DNA of 64,000 nt from Shewanella sp. NIFS-20-20 (lineage in GTDB: Bacteria; Pseudomonadota; Gammaproteobacteria; Enterobacterales; Shewanellaceae). The stretch spans positions 1-64,000 of the forward strand of contig NZ_JAHUTT010000010.1 in the NCBI RefSeq assembly GCF_019209865.1. Direction: 5' to 3'. Under the pieces are notes generated by a model. That model saw only the letters and a list, made by a program, of their open reading frames with translations, made no database searches and had not been told where the DNA came from. Shown here in pieces: positions 18,713 through 28,661 of the stretch (its first letter is position 1; every line of letters starts with the position of its first letter). Both the position numbers and the translations under genes were made by a program.

Positions 18713-18813
18713 AACAACTCCCTAGTAAACAAAAATCCGTCTATTTAACGACCTAATGTAACAAACAGCGAACCTTGGCAGCAAGTTATAAACATTTATT
18801 CGTAATAAACTTC

Positions 18814-18841
18814 TTGAGCCCTGACGGATAAGGCTTATAAT
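18814..18841 (+). promoter_or_regulatory. Candidate sigma70 promoter for the 101-residue gene
   Basis: A perfect TATAAT at 18836-18841 has TTGAGC 16 bp upstream. It would give a leader of roughly 105 nt before the ATG at 18956. Assigned by eye. Confidence 0.45.
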
Positions 18842-18955
18842 AAGTAGGCTTCATGCAGTTGATCTTTTTCTTCGTTTATTAATATCTGTCGTATATAAAG
18901 TTGAATAGATCCTATTAACCCTCATTGTTTCAATAGCACCGCATTATGGATTTTT

Positions 18956-19261
18956 ATGTCTAACGAATTTGATTTGCAGAGTGCATTAGATGCTCTCGAT
19001 GAATATGGATATGATAAAAAACACTCAACAGATCTTGAGCAAGCACGCACAAAAGTGCAGATGGAAAAATATATTCATTCGCTAGATTTTAGCCTGAAAC
19101 GCTTACAAATCTTGCAACAAGTAGTCAATGAAGCCGTTGATAACCAAATTAATCAACAAAAGCAAAGTGAATTGGTGCAAACCTATAGAACTAAATTGAT
19201 TAACTTATCACGCGAATGGAATATGAGTTACCAAGATGTGTTAGCCTTAATGTCAAAATAA
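18956..19261 (+). CDS. Orphan 101-residue helical protein
   Basis: I do not recognise this family. The protein is short and predicted mostly helical. It has an acidic N-terminus (FDLQSALDALDEYGYDKK), a central stretch of leucines and glutamines compatible with a coiled coil (about 40-75) and a C-terminal YRTKLINLSREWNMSYQDVLALM. It lacks cysteine, a signal peptide and membrane segments, so it is probably cytoplasmic. A 5-codon frame starting at 18946 overlaps its start codon in another frame, which may tune initiation. It stands alone between rraA (divergent) and msrQ (convergent), has a candidate promoter and is followed by a perfect hairpin. These signs support a real gene. A DNA- or RNA-binding role is possible but unproven. 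Confidence 0.7.
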   Translation: MSNEFDLQSALDALDEYGYDKKHSTDLEQARTKVQMEKYIHSLDFSLKRLQILQQVVNEAVDNQINQQKQSELVQTYRTKLINLSREWNMSYQDVLALMSK

Positions 19262-19270
19262 TAAGATCAC

Positions 19271-19300
19271 GATAACACGCAGGCTTATCTGCGTGTTATC
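19271..19300. terminator. Perfect 12-bp hairpin between convergent genes
   Basis: Inverted repeat 19271-19282/19289-19300 with a 6-nt loop between the orphan gene and msrQ. There is no strong T-run on either side, so it is probably a weak bidirectional terminator. Confidence 0.6.
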
Positions 19301-19311
19301 AATATTTACAT

Positions 19312-19929
19312 TCAGTTCATCACCTTGATTAGTTTCTTCTGGACGCTCTTTTCTCTGAGCAAAAATAACAACAAAATCACCGCAAGATACATAGCCACTT
19401 CTGCCCCACCAGACTTGATAGACCAATAAAAGTGCCACAAGGTCAACAAAGCAATTAGATAAATACTATTATGCAATCGTTGCCACTGTTTGCCCATTTT
19501 GGCTCGGATAGACATCAACGAGGTGATAGATAATGCCAACAACAATAGCCAATTGATCATCCCAATTAATATATAGGGCCGTGAAACAACTTCATCAAAA
19601 AACAATGACCAATCAAATAATAAATCAAAACTAATGAAAGCCGCTAAGTGTAAGCATGCATAAAAAAACACATAGAGGCCCAATAATCGTCTTACCTTCA
19701 TTAAGCCGGCAAACTTTAGTATTTTAGCCATGGGGCTAACCAACAAGGTTGCCAATAAACAATTCAGCGCCCCAATACCGGTAAAGTGAATAATATACTG
19801 CACCGGATCGCCACCCGCGCGACCAGTGCTAACATCAACAATTAACAATAATACAGGAATAATACATATCAGATGTAACCCTGCTTTCATCCAGAGCAGC
19901 GTTTTGGGTGACAACACAATTGGCATCAA
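19312..19929 (-). CDS. msrQ: MsrQ, heme-binding membrane subunit of the MsrPQ system
   Basis: Inner-membrane b-type cytochrome of 205 residues with about six transmembrane helices, in the ferric reductase-like transmembrane family. It passes electrons from the quinone pool or flavin to MsrP. Conserved helix histidines are visible in [10 protein letters not shown], in [12 protein letters not shown] and in LTLWHFYWS; these are the expected heme ligands. It overlaps msrP by 4 nt (ATGA), so the two are co-translated. A second in-frame ATG follows the first directly and cannot be separated from it. Confidence 0.93.
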   Translation of the reverse strand: MMPIVLSPKTLLWMKAGLHLICIIPVLLLIVDVSTGRAGGDPVQYIIHFTGIGALNCLLATLLVSPMAKILKFAGLMKVRRLLGLYVFFYACLHLAAFISFDLLFDWSLFFDEVVSRPYILIGMINWLLLLALSITSLMSIRAKMGKQWQRLHNSIYLIALLTLWHFYWSIKSGGAEVAMYLAVILLLFLLREKSVQKKLIKVMN

Positions 19930-20951
19930 TAAAACCTCTTTAAATCGATATTAGAATATAAGTCGGCCACCTGTTCACCATAACCATTAAACATTTGGGT
20001 CTCTATTCTCCTCGCACTAAATAAGCCACCAGCATCGATTCGACGTTCAGTGGCTTGCGACCACCGCGGATGATCGACCATGGGGTTCACGTTAGCAAAG
20101 AACCCATATTCATTAGCGGCTAACTGACTCCATGTGGTCGGGGGTTGGGTTGACGTTAAGCGAATGCGTACAATCGATTTAATGCTCTTAAAACCATATT
20201 TCCAAGGTACCACCAAGCGAATGGGTGCCCCATTTTGTGGAGGTAAGGTTTTACCATAGAGGCCGACGGACAGCAGTGTAAGTGGGTTCATCGCCTCGGC
20301 GATAGTTAAGCCTTCCACATAGGGGTATTGAATGCCGCCGCCCATCAGTCGATGTTTTTGTCCCGGCATTTGCTCTGGATCAAATAAGGTTTCAAAAGCC
20401 ACATACTTAGCCTGACTGTTAGGTGCCACCATGCGTAAAATCGAGGCTAGCGGAATACCTATCCATGGGATCACCATCGACCAAGCTTCAACACAACGTA
20501 ATCGATAGATACGTTCTTCTAACGGAAATCGTGCCATCAGGTCATCAATATCGATAGTAACGGGCTTATCGACTTCACCGTCAATGACCAACTGCCATGG
20601 CTTGGTGTTAAATTGCTGACTATTTTCAGCAGGATCGCTTTTGGCTGTGCCAAATTCATAAAAATTGTTATGGCTGGTAACTTTATCGAAAGGGGTTAAG
20701 ATTTGATCCTCAGCATTGGGGCTTTTTACATATTGTAGCGGCTGTAAAGCCTGTGTTGGCGGTGCGCTATCAAACACGTCAAAGATGCCAGCATGTACAG
20801 CGCCAGGGATACTGGTGGCAATAGCCCCAAGCCCTAAGGCTTGAATAATTTGACGACGCTGCTTAAAGACCGATTGTGGCGTGACATTGCTCTCTTTTTC
20901 TTGCCAAGTTGCTCGCGTTACGATCCCTGACCTAAATTTGTTGTGGCTCAT
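19926..20951 (-). CDS. msrP: MsrP, periplasmic molybdopterin methionine-sulfoxide reductase
   Basis: Catalytic subunit that repairs methionine sulfoxide in periplasmic proteins. The Tat signal carries [13 protein letters not shown] (twin arginine near residue 33) with cleavage around VHAGI. The oxidoreductase molybdopterin domain has its Mo-ligating cysteine in [15 protein letters not shown], diagnostic of MsrP/YedY. Further family segments are [12 protein letters not shown] and [14 protein letters not shown]. Three start codons lie in tandem (GTG, ATG, ATG); the ATG at 20951 has AAGGA at the best spacing. It is the first gene of an msrPQ operon. Confidence 0.95.
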   Translation of the reverse strand: MSHNKFRSGIVTRATWQEKESNVTPQSVFKQRRQIIQALGLGAIATSIPGAVHAGIFDVFDSAPPTQALQPLQYVKSPNAEDQILTPFDKVTSHNNFYEFGTAKSDPAENSQQFNTKPWQLVIDGEVDKPVTIDIDDLMARFPLEERIYRLRCVEAWSMVIPWIGIPLASILRMVAPNSQAKYVAFETLFDPEQMPGQKHRLMGGGIQYPYVEGLTIAEAMNPLTLLSVGLYGKTLPPQNGAPIRLVVPWKYGFKSIKSIVRIRLTSTQPPTTWSQLAANEYGFFANVNPMVDHPRWSQATERRIDAGGLFSARRIETQMFNGYGEQVADLYSNIDLKRFY

Positions 20952-21232
20952 CATCACTTCCTTCTTTGTGGCAATCTATTTAACTATACCTAAACCCTCA
21001 CAAACTGCGCAGAACTGCATGAAGGGTATCTGCCAATAAATCACTGAGATTGATGTTGTTTGCAAGTATTCCTTTACGCCAATCACATTGACGAAAGTTC
21101 AATACTGCAATAGACAGTCTCAAGCTCAAAAAAATTTCCTGTTTAAAAAAATCGCAACCGTTCAAGCGCCTCTTGCTGCCAGCATCATGAAATGCCACTC
21201 TAGGGGCAATGTCATCGTTACTGGTCGTTTTC

Positions 21233-22714
21233 ATGGATTTCTTGGTATTTTTTAGTCTTTCGCAATGGATTGTCATCGCCGCCATTTCGCTTCTTTGTCT
21301 TATGTTAGGTGCCCTATTTAATCAAAAGAAAACTCGGGCCAGATGGCTGGCGATGACCGAACACACACAGCGGGAACATCAACAACAGCTAAGCCAGTTA
21401 CAGCAGGAATTAGAGCAAGCCGATAGCCAACTCGATACGATTCAACAACAATGTCAGCAACAGCGATATCAACTCGATAGCTTATTGTCAGAACTCGGTA
21501 GTCAAACCGCGAAGGCCGAACAGGTGTCACATCTAGCAAAAACCCTGGTTGAAAAGGAACATAAGCTAGATGAAATTCGTCTTTCGTTATCTAAACAGTA
21601 TGCAGAAAATCAAAAATTAACGGCGCAACACCACGCAGAGCAACAAGCGCTTAATGATAAAATCGCCCTACTAGAAAATGCGGAATTGCGACTAAAAGGT
21701 CAATTTGAACAACTAGCACATCGCATTTTTGAGGAGCGCAGCGACAAATTAACTGAGCAAAATACCACCCATATTGGCCATATATTAGCCCCGTTAAAAC
21801 AGCAGCTTGAAGGATTTCGTCAGCAAATTAACGCGTCATATCAACACGAACAAAATGAGCGCTCCGCACTCAAGCATGAATTGAATCAGTTAGCACGTTT
21901 AAATGTAAAAATGAGCCAAGACGCTATCAACCTTACCCGAGCGCTTAAAGGAGATAATAAGCAACAGGGTAACTGGGGTGAAGTCATTCTCGAGCGGGTG
22001 TTATCAGAAAGCGGCTTACGCGAAGGCCATGAGTATCATACGCAGGCAGATCTTAAAAATGAGCACGGGCAACGGTTTAAACCCGATGTTATCGTCCATC
22101 TACCGCAAGATAAGGATATTGTTATTGACGCCAAAATGTCTTTGGTCGCCTATGAGCGTTACTACAATAGTGAGGATGCCGCCGAGCAACAACAAGCCCT
22201 AAAAGACCACCTCTTATCGATGCGTCAGCATATTCGTGGCTTAAGCCAAAAAGACTACCAGCTACTGCACGGCATCAAAACCCTCGATTATGTGCTGATG
22301 TTTATCCCGGTTGAACCGGCGTTTTTGTTAGCTCTGGATAAAGAACCTAGTATCATTAATTTCGCCTTAGACCATAATATAATGCTAGTGAGCCCAACCA
22401 ACTTGTTAGTGGCGTTACGCACTATCCAGAACATTTGGCGCTATGAATACCAAAATCAACACGCCCAGCAAATTGCCAAGCAAGCCGGACGGATCCACGA
22501 TAAATTATGCGGGTATGTCGAAGAAATGGATAAATTAGGTCGAACCTTGGATACGGCACAAAAGAGCTACCAAAATGCCATGAGTAAGTTGGCGACTGGC
22601 AAAGGGAATCTTATCCGTCAAGCCCATCAAATGCAGCAACTAGGTGTCGATACCAGCAAACAACTCGATCGCCAGCTGCTGGAACAGGCATTAAATCAAG
22701 CGAATGAGCAATAG
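21233..22714 (+). CDS. rmuC: RmuC-family DNA recombination protein
   Basis: Protein of 493 residues with an N-terminal membrane anchor (about 5-28), a long glutamine- and glutamate-rich coiled coil (about 40-200) and a C-terminal RmuC domain with a PD-(D/E)XK-like nuclease fold. Conserved features are NWGEVILERVLSESGLREG, FKPDVIVHLPQDKDIVIDAKMSL (with the D..DAK catalytic pattern) and FIPVEPAFL. RmuC limits inversion between short inverted repeats. The ATG at 21233 aligns with the MDF start of E. coli RmuC; an ATG at 21209 is possible, but neither has a good Shine-Dalgarno. It heads the rmuC-slt plus-strand run. Confidence 0.9.
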   Translation: MDFLVFFSLSQWIVIAAISLLCLMLGALFNQKKTRARWLAMTEHTQREHQQQLSQLQQELEQADSQLDTIQQQCQQQRYQLDSLLSELGSQTAKAEQVSHLAKTLVEKEHKLDEIRLSLSKQYAENQKLTAQHHAEQQALNDKIALLENAELRLKGQFEQLAHRIFEERSDKLTEQNTTHIGHILAPLKQQLEGFRQQINASYQHEQNERSALKHELNQLARLNVKMSQDAINLTRALKGDNKQQGNWGEVILERVLSESGLREGHEYHTQADLKNEHGQRFKPDVIVHLPQDKDIVIDAKMSLVAYERYYNSEDAAEQQQALKDHLLSMRQHIRGLSQKDYQLLHGIKTLDYVLMFIPVEPAFLLALDKEPSIINFALDHNIMLVSPTNLLVALRTIQNIWRYEYQNQHAQQIAKQAGRIHDKLCGYVEEMDKLGRTLDTAQKSYQNAMSKLATGKGNLIRQAHQMQQLGVDTSKQLDRQLLEQALNQANEQ

Positions 22715-22741
22715 CATTCATATTCAAGGAGTTGAATTATC

Positions 22742-24643
22742 ATGAACGGAATATGGCTGACACGAATTGCTCTGGGCATGCTGACCTTTATGGCGCATTC
22801 TCTGCACGCTGAGCCCAGCGCACAACAACAATTATATTTAGATGCCCGCCAGGCTCAAATCCAGGGTGACACAGCACAATATCAACAACTTAGGCAGCGT
22901 TTGGGGCAATACCCTCTCACCCTTTACCTCAATTATCATGAGCAAATAGACACGCTGCACAACCTCAGCACAGAGCAATTTAAAGCATGGGTCAATCAAT
23001 TTGAGGGGTCTCCTCTTTACGCTGGCGCGCGCCATCGATTTTTAGATCTCAACGGCAAACAACAAGACTGGCAGAGCTTTCTTGCCATAAGCCCAAGTAG
23101 ACCAAGAAGTACTGAACTCCAGTGTTACTATTACCGCGCCAAGTTAGCTCAAGGGGATAAGCTTGATGCTTATCAAGGCGCACAATCATTATGGCTCCAT
23201 GGTTACTCGCAGCCTAAGGCCTGCGACCCCCTCTTTAGCGCGTGGAAAAAAGCCGGAAAATTGACTGAAGCGCTGATCTGGCAGCGGATGATGCTCGCGT
23301 TTGATGCGAGGCAAACTGGACTACTCAATCATCTGGCTAGAAGTATGGGCGCCCATAAAGCGCAGGCTCAGTTGCTGATTAAAATCTATCGTGATCCCCG
23401 TCAATTACGAAATAACAAGCAATTTAGCCACAACAACCCCATGAGTGGCGATATCGTCGCCACAGGTTTACGCAAGTTAGCTCGCAATGATTTAAATAAG
23501 GCTTTTGATTTATTTGAAACTTACCAAGCTTCAGGGCTGTTATCCGAGCGACAAACCCAGCAAGTGGCTCATTATCTCAGTCGGCGTGTATTAATCCATC
23601 AACAAGCGGCTCACCTTGGCCGCGTTGATGACAGCTTGGCCGCCATTGGCAGTGATGATTTAATTGAAATGCGCTTACGTTGGGCCATCCGTGACAATGA
23701 TAAGCCGGCTATCGCCAAATTTTTACCCCTGCTAAGCTCCACCAGCCGCCAAAAAAGCCGTTGGCTGTATTGGCAAGCCCGCACCAATAGCGATAGCCAG
23801 TTGTGGCAACAATTAAGTCAACAACGTAATTTTTACGGTTTCTTTGCTGCGCAACAGCTCCACCAGGACTATCAATTAACTCATCAAGCCCTGCCAGAGT
23901 TATCCAAAGAACAGGTAGCCAACTTGACCTCGGCACCGGCCTGGCTACGCATTATTGAGCTTAAAGCACTCGATAAAACCAGCGATGCGCGATCGGAATG
24001 GCTAAGTTTACTCAATCACAGCCAAGACAAAATGGCCTATGGACAATTGGCACTGCAAACTGGTTGGGACGATTATGCCGTCCAAGCCAGTATCTCTGGC
24101 AAATATTGGGATCACCTCGACTTACGCTTCCCCTTAGCTCACCAATCCAGTATGGAACCTGCCGCCAAGCGTCATCAAGTCGATTTATTTGAAATCATGG
24201 CGATTGCTCGGCGCGAAAGTGCACTCTACCCAAGAGCGCGCAGTGGCGTGGGCGCCTTAGGGCTAATGCAAGTGATGCCGGCAACGGCTAAACAAACCGC
24301 CAAGCGCTACAACATGCCGTTCCGTCACAGCCAGCAGCTCTATGATCCCGACTACAACGCCAACATAGGTAGCGGCTATTACAAGTATCTGCTTGATAAG
24401 TATCAAGGCAACCGCGTCTTGGCTATTGCCGCCTACAATGCCGGCCCGAGTCGTATTAATGCGTGGCTCAAGCGTGCCGATGGTCAACTGGACACCATGG
24501 CCTTTATCGAAAGTATTCCTTTTAAAGAAACCCGAGAATATGTTCAGGCCGTCGTGTCCTATCGGATCATTTATCAAGCCTTACACGGCAACGACGCATT
24601 AACGCCCTTGTTTAATCCGCAGGAACTTGAGTTTAACTACTGA
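22742..24643 (+). CDS. slt: Soluble lytic murein transglycosylase Slt
   Basis: Periplasmic Slt70-type enzyme of 633 residues that releases 1,6-anhydromuropeptides from peptidoglycan. A signal peptide ends near HAEP (about residue 24). The long alpha-superhelical ring domain spans about 30-445. The catalytic SLT domain starts at about 475, with the glutamate in AIARRESALYPRA and the GALGLMQVMPATA and AIAAYNAGPSRI motifs. The start has AAGGAG about 10 nt upstream. It follows rmuC by 27 bp. Confidence 0.95.
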   Translation: MNGIWLTRIALGMLTFMAHSLHAEPSAQQQLYLDARQAQIQGDTAQYQQLRQRLGQYPLTLYLNYHEQIDTLHNLSTEQFKAWVNQFEGSPLYAGARHRFLDLNGKQQDWQSFLAISPSRPRSTELQCYYYRAKLAQGDKLDAYQGAQSLWLHGYSQPKACDPLFSAWKKAGKLTEALIWQRMMLAFDARQTGLLNHLARSMGAHKAQAQLLIKIYRDPRQLRNNKQFSHNNPMSGDIVATGLRKLARNDLNKAFDLFETYQASGLLSERQTQQVAHYLSRRVLIHQQAAHLGRVDDSLAAIGSDDLIEMRLRWAIRDNDKPAIAKFLPLLSSTSRQKSRWLYWQARTNSDSQLWQQLSQQRNFYGFFAAQQLHQDYQLTHQALPELSKEQVANLTSAPAWLRIIELKALDKTSDARSEWLSLLNHSQDKMAYGQLALQTGWDDYAVQASISGKYWDHLDLRFPLAHQSSMEPAAKRHQVDLFEIMAIARRESALYPRARSGVGALGLMQVMPATAKQTAKRYNMPFRHSQQLYDPDYNANIGSGYYKYLLDKYQGNRVLAIAAYNAGPSRINAWLKRADGQLDTMAFIESIPFKETREYVQAVVSYRIIYQALHGNDALTPLFNPQELEFNY

Positions 24644-24694
24644 TTAAATAGAACTAAACTAAAATAACGCAGCGATGAGACAAGGAGTCAACCT

Positions 24695-25603
24695 GTGAAT
24701 AACCAACTTGATGGGCTTATCAACCAGCTACAGCAAGTGCTACTGGGTAAGCCCCAAGCCATTAAACTCGCTCTCGCCTGCATTCTGGCCCGGGGCAATT
24801 TATTGATAGAGGATTTACCCGGCATGGGCAAGACCAGCTTAGCCCATGCTATCGCTGCCAGTCTTGGGCTCAGTTATCAGCGTATTCAATTTACCAGTGA
24901 CATGCTGCCGGCGGACATCTTAGGGGTCACCCTGTTTGATAAACAAGACAGTCAGTTTGTCTTTCATCCAGGACCTATCTTTCATCAAATGGTACTTGCC
25001 GATGAAATTAATCGTGCCAGTCCCAAAACCCAAAGTGCCTTGCTGGAAGCCATGGCTGAACGACAAGTCACTCTCGATGGTAAAACCCATCGACTGCCCT
25101 CACCTTTTTTTGTGATTGCGACCCAAAACCCCAGTGAACAGTCTGGCACCTTTATGTTGCCAGAATCCCAGTTAGATCGTTTCATGATGCGGATCTCTCT
25201 GGGTTACCCAGACAATCACTCGGAAATGTTGATGCTTAAGTCGATGAACAGCCACATTGCGCCCTCAACGCTGGCGCAATGCTTAAGCCCAACCGAACTC
25301 GTGGCGTTACAACAACGCGTTGAACAAGTGAGTGCCTCAGATGCCTTATTACGTTATTTACTGGCGCTGGTGCATGCCAGTCGCCAAGATTCGCAAGTCA
25401 CCGGACTATCTCCCCGCGCCAGCAAAGCCTTGTTGCAAGCCGCTAAAGCCTGGGCTGTGCTCGAAAATCGCGACTATATTTTGCCCGAAGATCTCCAAGC
25501 CGTATTTGTCGCTGTGAGTCAGCATCGACTGCGCAGTCACAGTGATGGTCAAGGCGACACTTGGTGTCAGCATATTCTCACGCAAGTGAATCCCATCCGC
25601 TGA
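24695..25603 (+). CDS. MoxR-family AAA+ ATPase
   Basis: AAA+ ATPase of 302 residues, a chaperone-like enzyme that usually works with VWA or DUF58 partners. Walker A is at residues 43-48 (GMGKTS) and Walker B is LADEINRASPKTQSALLEAM. The sensor-like ATQNP and QLDRFMMR motifs and a C-terminal lid with LSPRASKALL complete the family pattern. The start is GTG with AAGGAG 7 nt upstream. It overlaps the DUF58 gene by 1 nt (TGATG), giving the conserved MoxR-DUF58-transglutaminase order. The substrate of this trio is not established. Confidence 0.92.
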   Translation: MNNQLDGLINQLQQVLLGKPQAIKLALACILARGNLLIEDLPGMGKTSLAHAIAASLGLSYQRIQFTSDMLPADILGVTLFDKQDSQFVFHPGPIFHQMVLADEINRASPKTQSALLEAMAERQVTLDGKTHRLPSPFFVIATQNPSEQSGTFMLPESQLDRFMMRISLGYPDNHSEMLMLKSMNSHIAPSTLAQCLSPTELVALQQRVEQVSASDALLRYLLALVHASRQDSQVTGLSPRASKALLQAAKAWAVLENRDYILPEDLQAVFVAVSQHRLRSHSDGQGDTWCQHILTQVNPIR

Positions 25604-26586
25604 TGAGACAATGGCTTAAGTCAACAAGGGGCCATCATTTTTGGCAACAATGGCTCAATAAGCGCTTACCGGCAGCTCGGCAAGTGACCTTAGGTCACCG
25701 CAGTATTTTTATATTACCCACAGGTTTTGGTCTGGCTTGGGTGGTGATGGTGTTGGTGCTGTATTTATTCGGAACCAACTACCAAAACAACCTCATCATT
25801 GGCCTCGGCCTGTTTATGCTGAGCTTATTTATTACCAGCATTTTGGTGTGTTATCGCAATTTAGCCGGTATCGAACTGAGCGCCCTGCCCATTCCCGAAA
25901 CCTATCAAGGTAACACCTTAGGCGTGCCAGTTTGGTTGACCAGTCGCCACCAAAATCACCATTTGCAGCTCTATTATGACCCCAAGCTCAGTGTTACCGT
26001 CGCCACTCTAGATAACGAAGGTCATGAGGCGCAAATTCCCTACATTGCGGTGCGCCGTGGTCATATTGAACCACCTCGGCTGACTCTAGCCAGTGTGTAT
26101 CCGTTGGGACTATGCCGCGCTTGGACCCATGTCAATCTTGCTAATGCTTTTTGGGTTTACGCCACCCCAATCGCCACAAAAACCCGTCAACAATCGTTAG
26201 TAACCGATAACCATTTATCGGGCAAGGGTGCCCCGATGATTGGCGCAGATGAATTTATGGGATTACGTCATTATGTACGGGGTGACTCACTCAATATGGT
26301 GGCATGGAAACAATGGGCTCAAGGCAAAGGCATGCAGGTTAAGCAATTTCATCAACCACAAGGGATCCCGCAGTGGCTGACCTTACCGCCATTGACAGGT
26401 CAGGCTAAAGAACTGGCGATTAGTCAACTGACCTATAAAATTAACGAGCTTATTCAACAGCAAATCTGTGTTGGCTTAGCCATTGATGACCTCCGCCTTG
26501 AACCAGATAATAGCGAGTCACATCGTATCCGCTGCCTGCAAGCCCTCGCGTCTGTCCCCATGAGTCGGAGAGACATTGATGAATGA
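25603..26586 (+). CDS. DUF58 membrane protein, MoxR partner
   Basis: Protein of 327 residues with two adjacent N-terminal transmembrane helices (about 40-85) and a C-terminal DUF58 domain. The DUF58 signature is visible as GADEFMGLRHYVRGDSLNMVAWKQWAQ. DUF58 proteins have a VWA-like fold and are thought to be clients of MoxR ATPases. The ATG at 25603 overlaps the MoxR stop by 1 nt, so translation is probably coupled; an in-frame TTG at 25561 lies inside the MoxR gene and has no support. Confidence 0.88.
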   Translation: MRQWLKSTRGHHFWQQWLNKRLPAARQVTLGHRSIFILPTGFGLAWVVMVLVLYLFGTNYQNNLIIGLGLFMLSLFITSILVCYRNLAGIELSALPIPETYQGNTLGVPVWLTSRHQNHHLQLYYDPKLSVTVATLDNEGHEAQIPYIAVRRGHIEPPRLTLASVYPLGLCRAWTHVNLANAFWVYATPIATKTRQQSLVTDNHLSGKGAPMIGADEFMGLRHYVRGDSLNMVAWKQWAQGKGMQVKQFHQPQGIPQWLTLPPLTGQAKELAISQLTYKINELIQQQICVGLAIDDLRLEPDNSESHRIRCLQALASVPMSRRDIDE

Positions 26587-28597
26587 TCAATTAATCCCGC
26601 GGCGCACACAATTATGGTTACTGATTGTCAATCTGGCGGTATTGCTGCCCTTAAGCCATCACGCGACCACTTGGAGTCTTGGCATTTTTGCCATTTGCTG
26701 GGTGTGGCGAATGGGTATCTATTTCGGCAAAGTGGCTAAACCGCCGCGATTATTGGTGTCAGGCTTAGCGTTAGCTGCCGCCGCAACACTCGCCTTAGTA
26801 GCCAAGCAAATTGGTGCACTTAATGCCTTGATGAATCTACTAATTTTGGGGTACGGACTCAAATTTATTGAAATAAGGCGGCAGCGGGATATTCATGCCA
26901 TTGTGTTAGTGGGCTTCTTTTTAGTGGCATTAAGCTTTATCGACAATCAATCTATTGGTGCGGGCGTCATGATGTTGATCATTGTCACGCTCAATATCAC
27001 CACCTTGATGAGTCTGTACATCAGTCAAATTCATCCCAGTATTGCGCTATTTGCTATCAGTAAATGGCTGTTGATCAGTGCGCCATTAGCCTTGGTCCTC
27101 TTTTTAATTATCCCAAGATTACCGCCTTTATGGCTCACCCCCCAATTGGGCGGTGCAACCACGGGCTTGTCCGATAGCATGGCCTTAGCCGATATCAATC
27201 AACTGACCCGATCCGACAGTTTAGCTTTTAACGTGAGCTTCGATGGTGCGATTCCGCCACCAGCCGAACTGTATTGGCGCGCCATTGTATTAGAACAATT
27301 CGATGGTGAACGTTGGACTCAGCGCCCCGATGTCAAATCTGCTGAACAATCGCTGTTATCGCCGCCAGATCCACGCGTCTATCCCGGTGGCGGTAAACAA
27401 TACCAAGTGATCATGGAGCCGAGTTATCAATCTTGGTTAGTCAGTTTAGACACTGGCTTTAGTCGATCTGATGAGGCCTATAATACGTTTCAATACCGAC
27501 TATTAGCCTCAAAAAAAGTCGTGCAGAAATTAGCCTATCGTGTCAGGAGCGTCAGTCAATATGTCATGGACGAACAATTAACCCCGTTGCAATTAACCAG
27601 TAACTTAGCCTTACCTGCGCAGCGTAATCCTCAAACCCTCGCCTTGGCCAACAAATTCCGCCAACAATATCCTGATCCGCAAGCGCGATTAAGTGCCATA
27701 ATGCAACACTTTCAAATTGAACCCTATTACTATACGTTAACGCCGCCGAGGTTAGGGCCGGCGCAAATTGATGATTTCCTCTTTACCCATAAACGGGGAT
27801 TTTGCGGCCATTATGCCTCTGCATTGGTGTATTTAGCGCGCGCCTCAGGCATGCCGGCACGGATCGTAAGCGGCTATCAAGGCGGTGAAATCAGCGCTGA
27901 TAATTCCTTTGTCAGTGTTTACCAATACATGGCACATGCTTGGGCCGAAGTCTGGATAGCGAAGCAAGGCTGGGTACGTGCAGATCCTACGGCCATGATC
28001 GCCCCTCAACGGGTGGAAGATGGTTTTGATGCGGTATTTTCACCGCAACAGTCCTATTTAGCCGACAGCCATCTGTTGGCCCAACGCCTGCAGCAACAGG
28101 CGTGGTTTATCCGGTTGCAAGAAGAGTTGCGCCGGGTCGATTATTACTGGAGTCAATGGGTATTAGGTTACAACACTGACAAGCAACAACAGCTATTAAC
28201 CCAATTGCTTGGCGATATTTCCCCGCTAAAATTGGCCTTAATGATCTTTACCGGCTTTGCCACCATGGCAGTATTAATTTTCGTTCTGCCCCATATCGCA
28301 TTTCGCAATCGTCGTCATGATCCCTTGGCTCGCCGCTACCGCAAATTAATGCAGCAACTCACTCAATGGCATGGATTATCAACCACTGCGACCCCTAGCC
28401 AAGTTCATCAGTGTATTGGTGAGCACTATCCGCAACTGCAAGCCGCCAGTCTCGCGCTCTATCACTCATTTATTGAAGCGCGCTATCAACCGAGCAACAA
28501 CGAGGCAAGCTCCCAGTGGGAGAAAATCTGCCGACGGTTATTATGGCAATTACATTGGCGACTGAAATTTTTGCATCTGTTGGGTCCATCAAAGTGA
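26579..28597 (+). CDS. TgpA-like transmembrane transglutaminase (DUF3488)
   Basis: Protein of 672 residues. The N-terminal DUF3488 part has about six transmembrane helices (residues 10-190). A periplasmic transglutaminase-like domain follows, with the catalytic cysteine at residue 409 (GFCGHYAS), the histidine in HAWAEVW and the aspartate in RADPTAM. A further transmembrane helix (about 550) and a C-terminal DUF4129-like tail end the protein. The P. aeruginosa relative TgpA is essential and acts in the periplasm. The ATG at 26579 has GGAG 8 nt upstream and overlaps the DUF58 gene by 8 nt. The acceptor substrate is unknown. Confidence 0.88.
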   Translation: MNDQLIPRRTQLWLLIVNLAVLLPLSHHATTWSLGIFAICWVWRMGIYFGKVAKPPRLLVSGLALAAAATLALVAKQIGALNALMNLLILGYGLKFIEIRRQRDIHAIVLVGFFLVALSFIDNQSIGAGVMMLIIVTLNITTLMSLYISQIHPSIALFAISKWLLISAPLALVLFLIIPRLPPLWLTPQLGGATTGLSDSMALADINQLTRSDSLAFNVSFDGAIPPPAELYWRAIVLEQFDGERWTQRPDVKSAEQSLLSPPDPRVYPGGGKQYQVIMEPSYQSWLVSLDTGFSRSDEAYNTFQYRLLASKKVVQKLAYRVRSVSQYVMDEQLTPLQLTSNLALPAQRNPQTLALANKFRQQYPDPQARLSAIMQHFQIEPYYYTLTPPRLGPAQIDDFLFTHKRGFCGHYASALVYLARASGMPARIVSGYQGGEISADNSFVSVYQYMAHAWAEVWIAKQGWVRADPTAMIAPQRVEDGFDAVFSPQQSYLADSHLLAQRLQQQAWFIRLQEELRRVDYYWSQWVLGYNTDKQQQLLTQLLGDISPLKLALMIFTGFATMAVLIFVLPHIAFRNRRHDPLARRYRKLMQQLTQWHGLSTTATPSQVHQCIGEHYPQLQAASLALYHSFIEARYQPSNNEASSQWEKICRRLLWQLHWRLKFLHLLGPSK

Positions 28598-28661
28598 TAC
28601 TTGCTCAATAAGCCAACAAGCTTAAGCCATGCAGTTGAATGGGGGTAATCAAAGGAATAGA

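Noticed and set aside
20998-21285. A 95-codon minus-strand frame between msrP and rmuC
   Set aside because: It overlaps the start of rmuC, has no ribosome site I trust and resembles nothing known.
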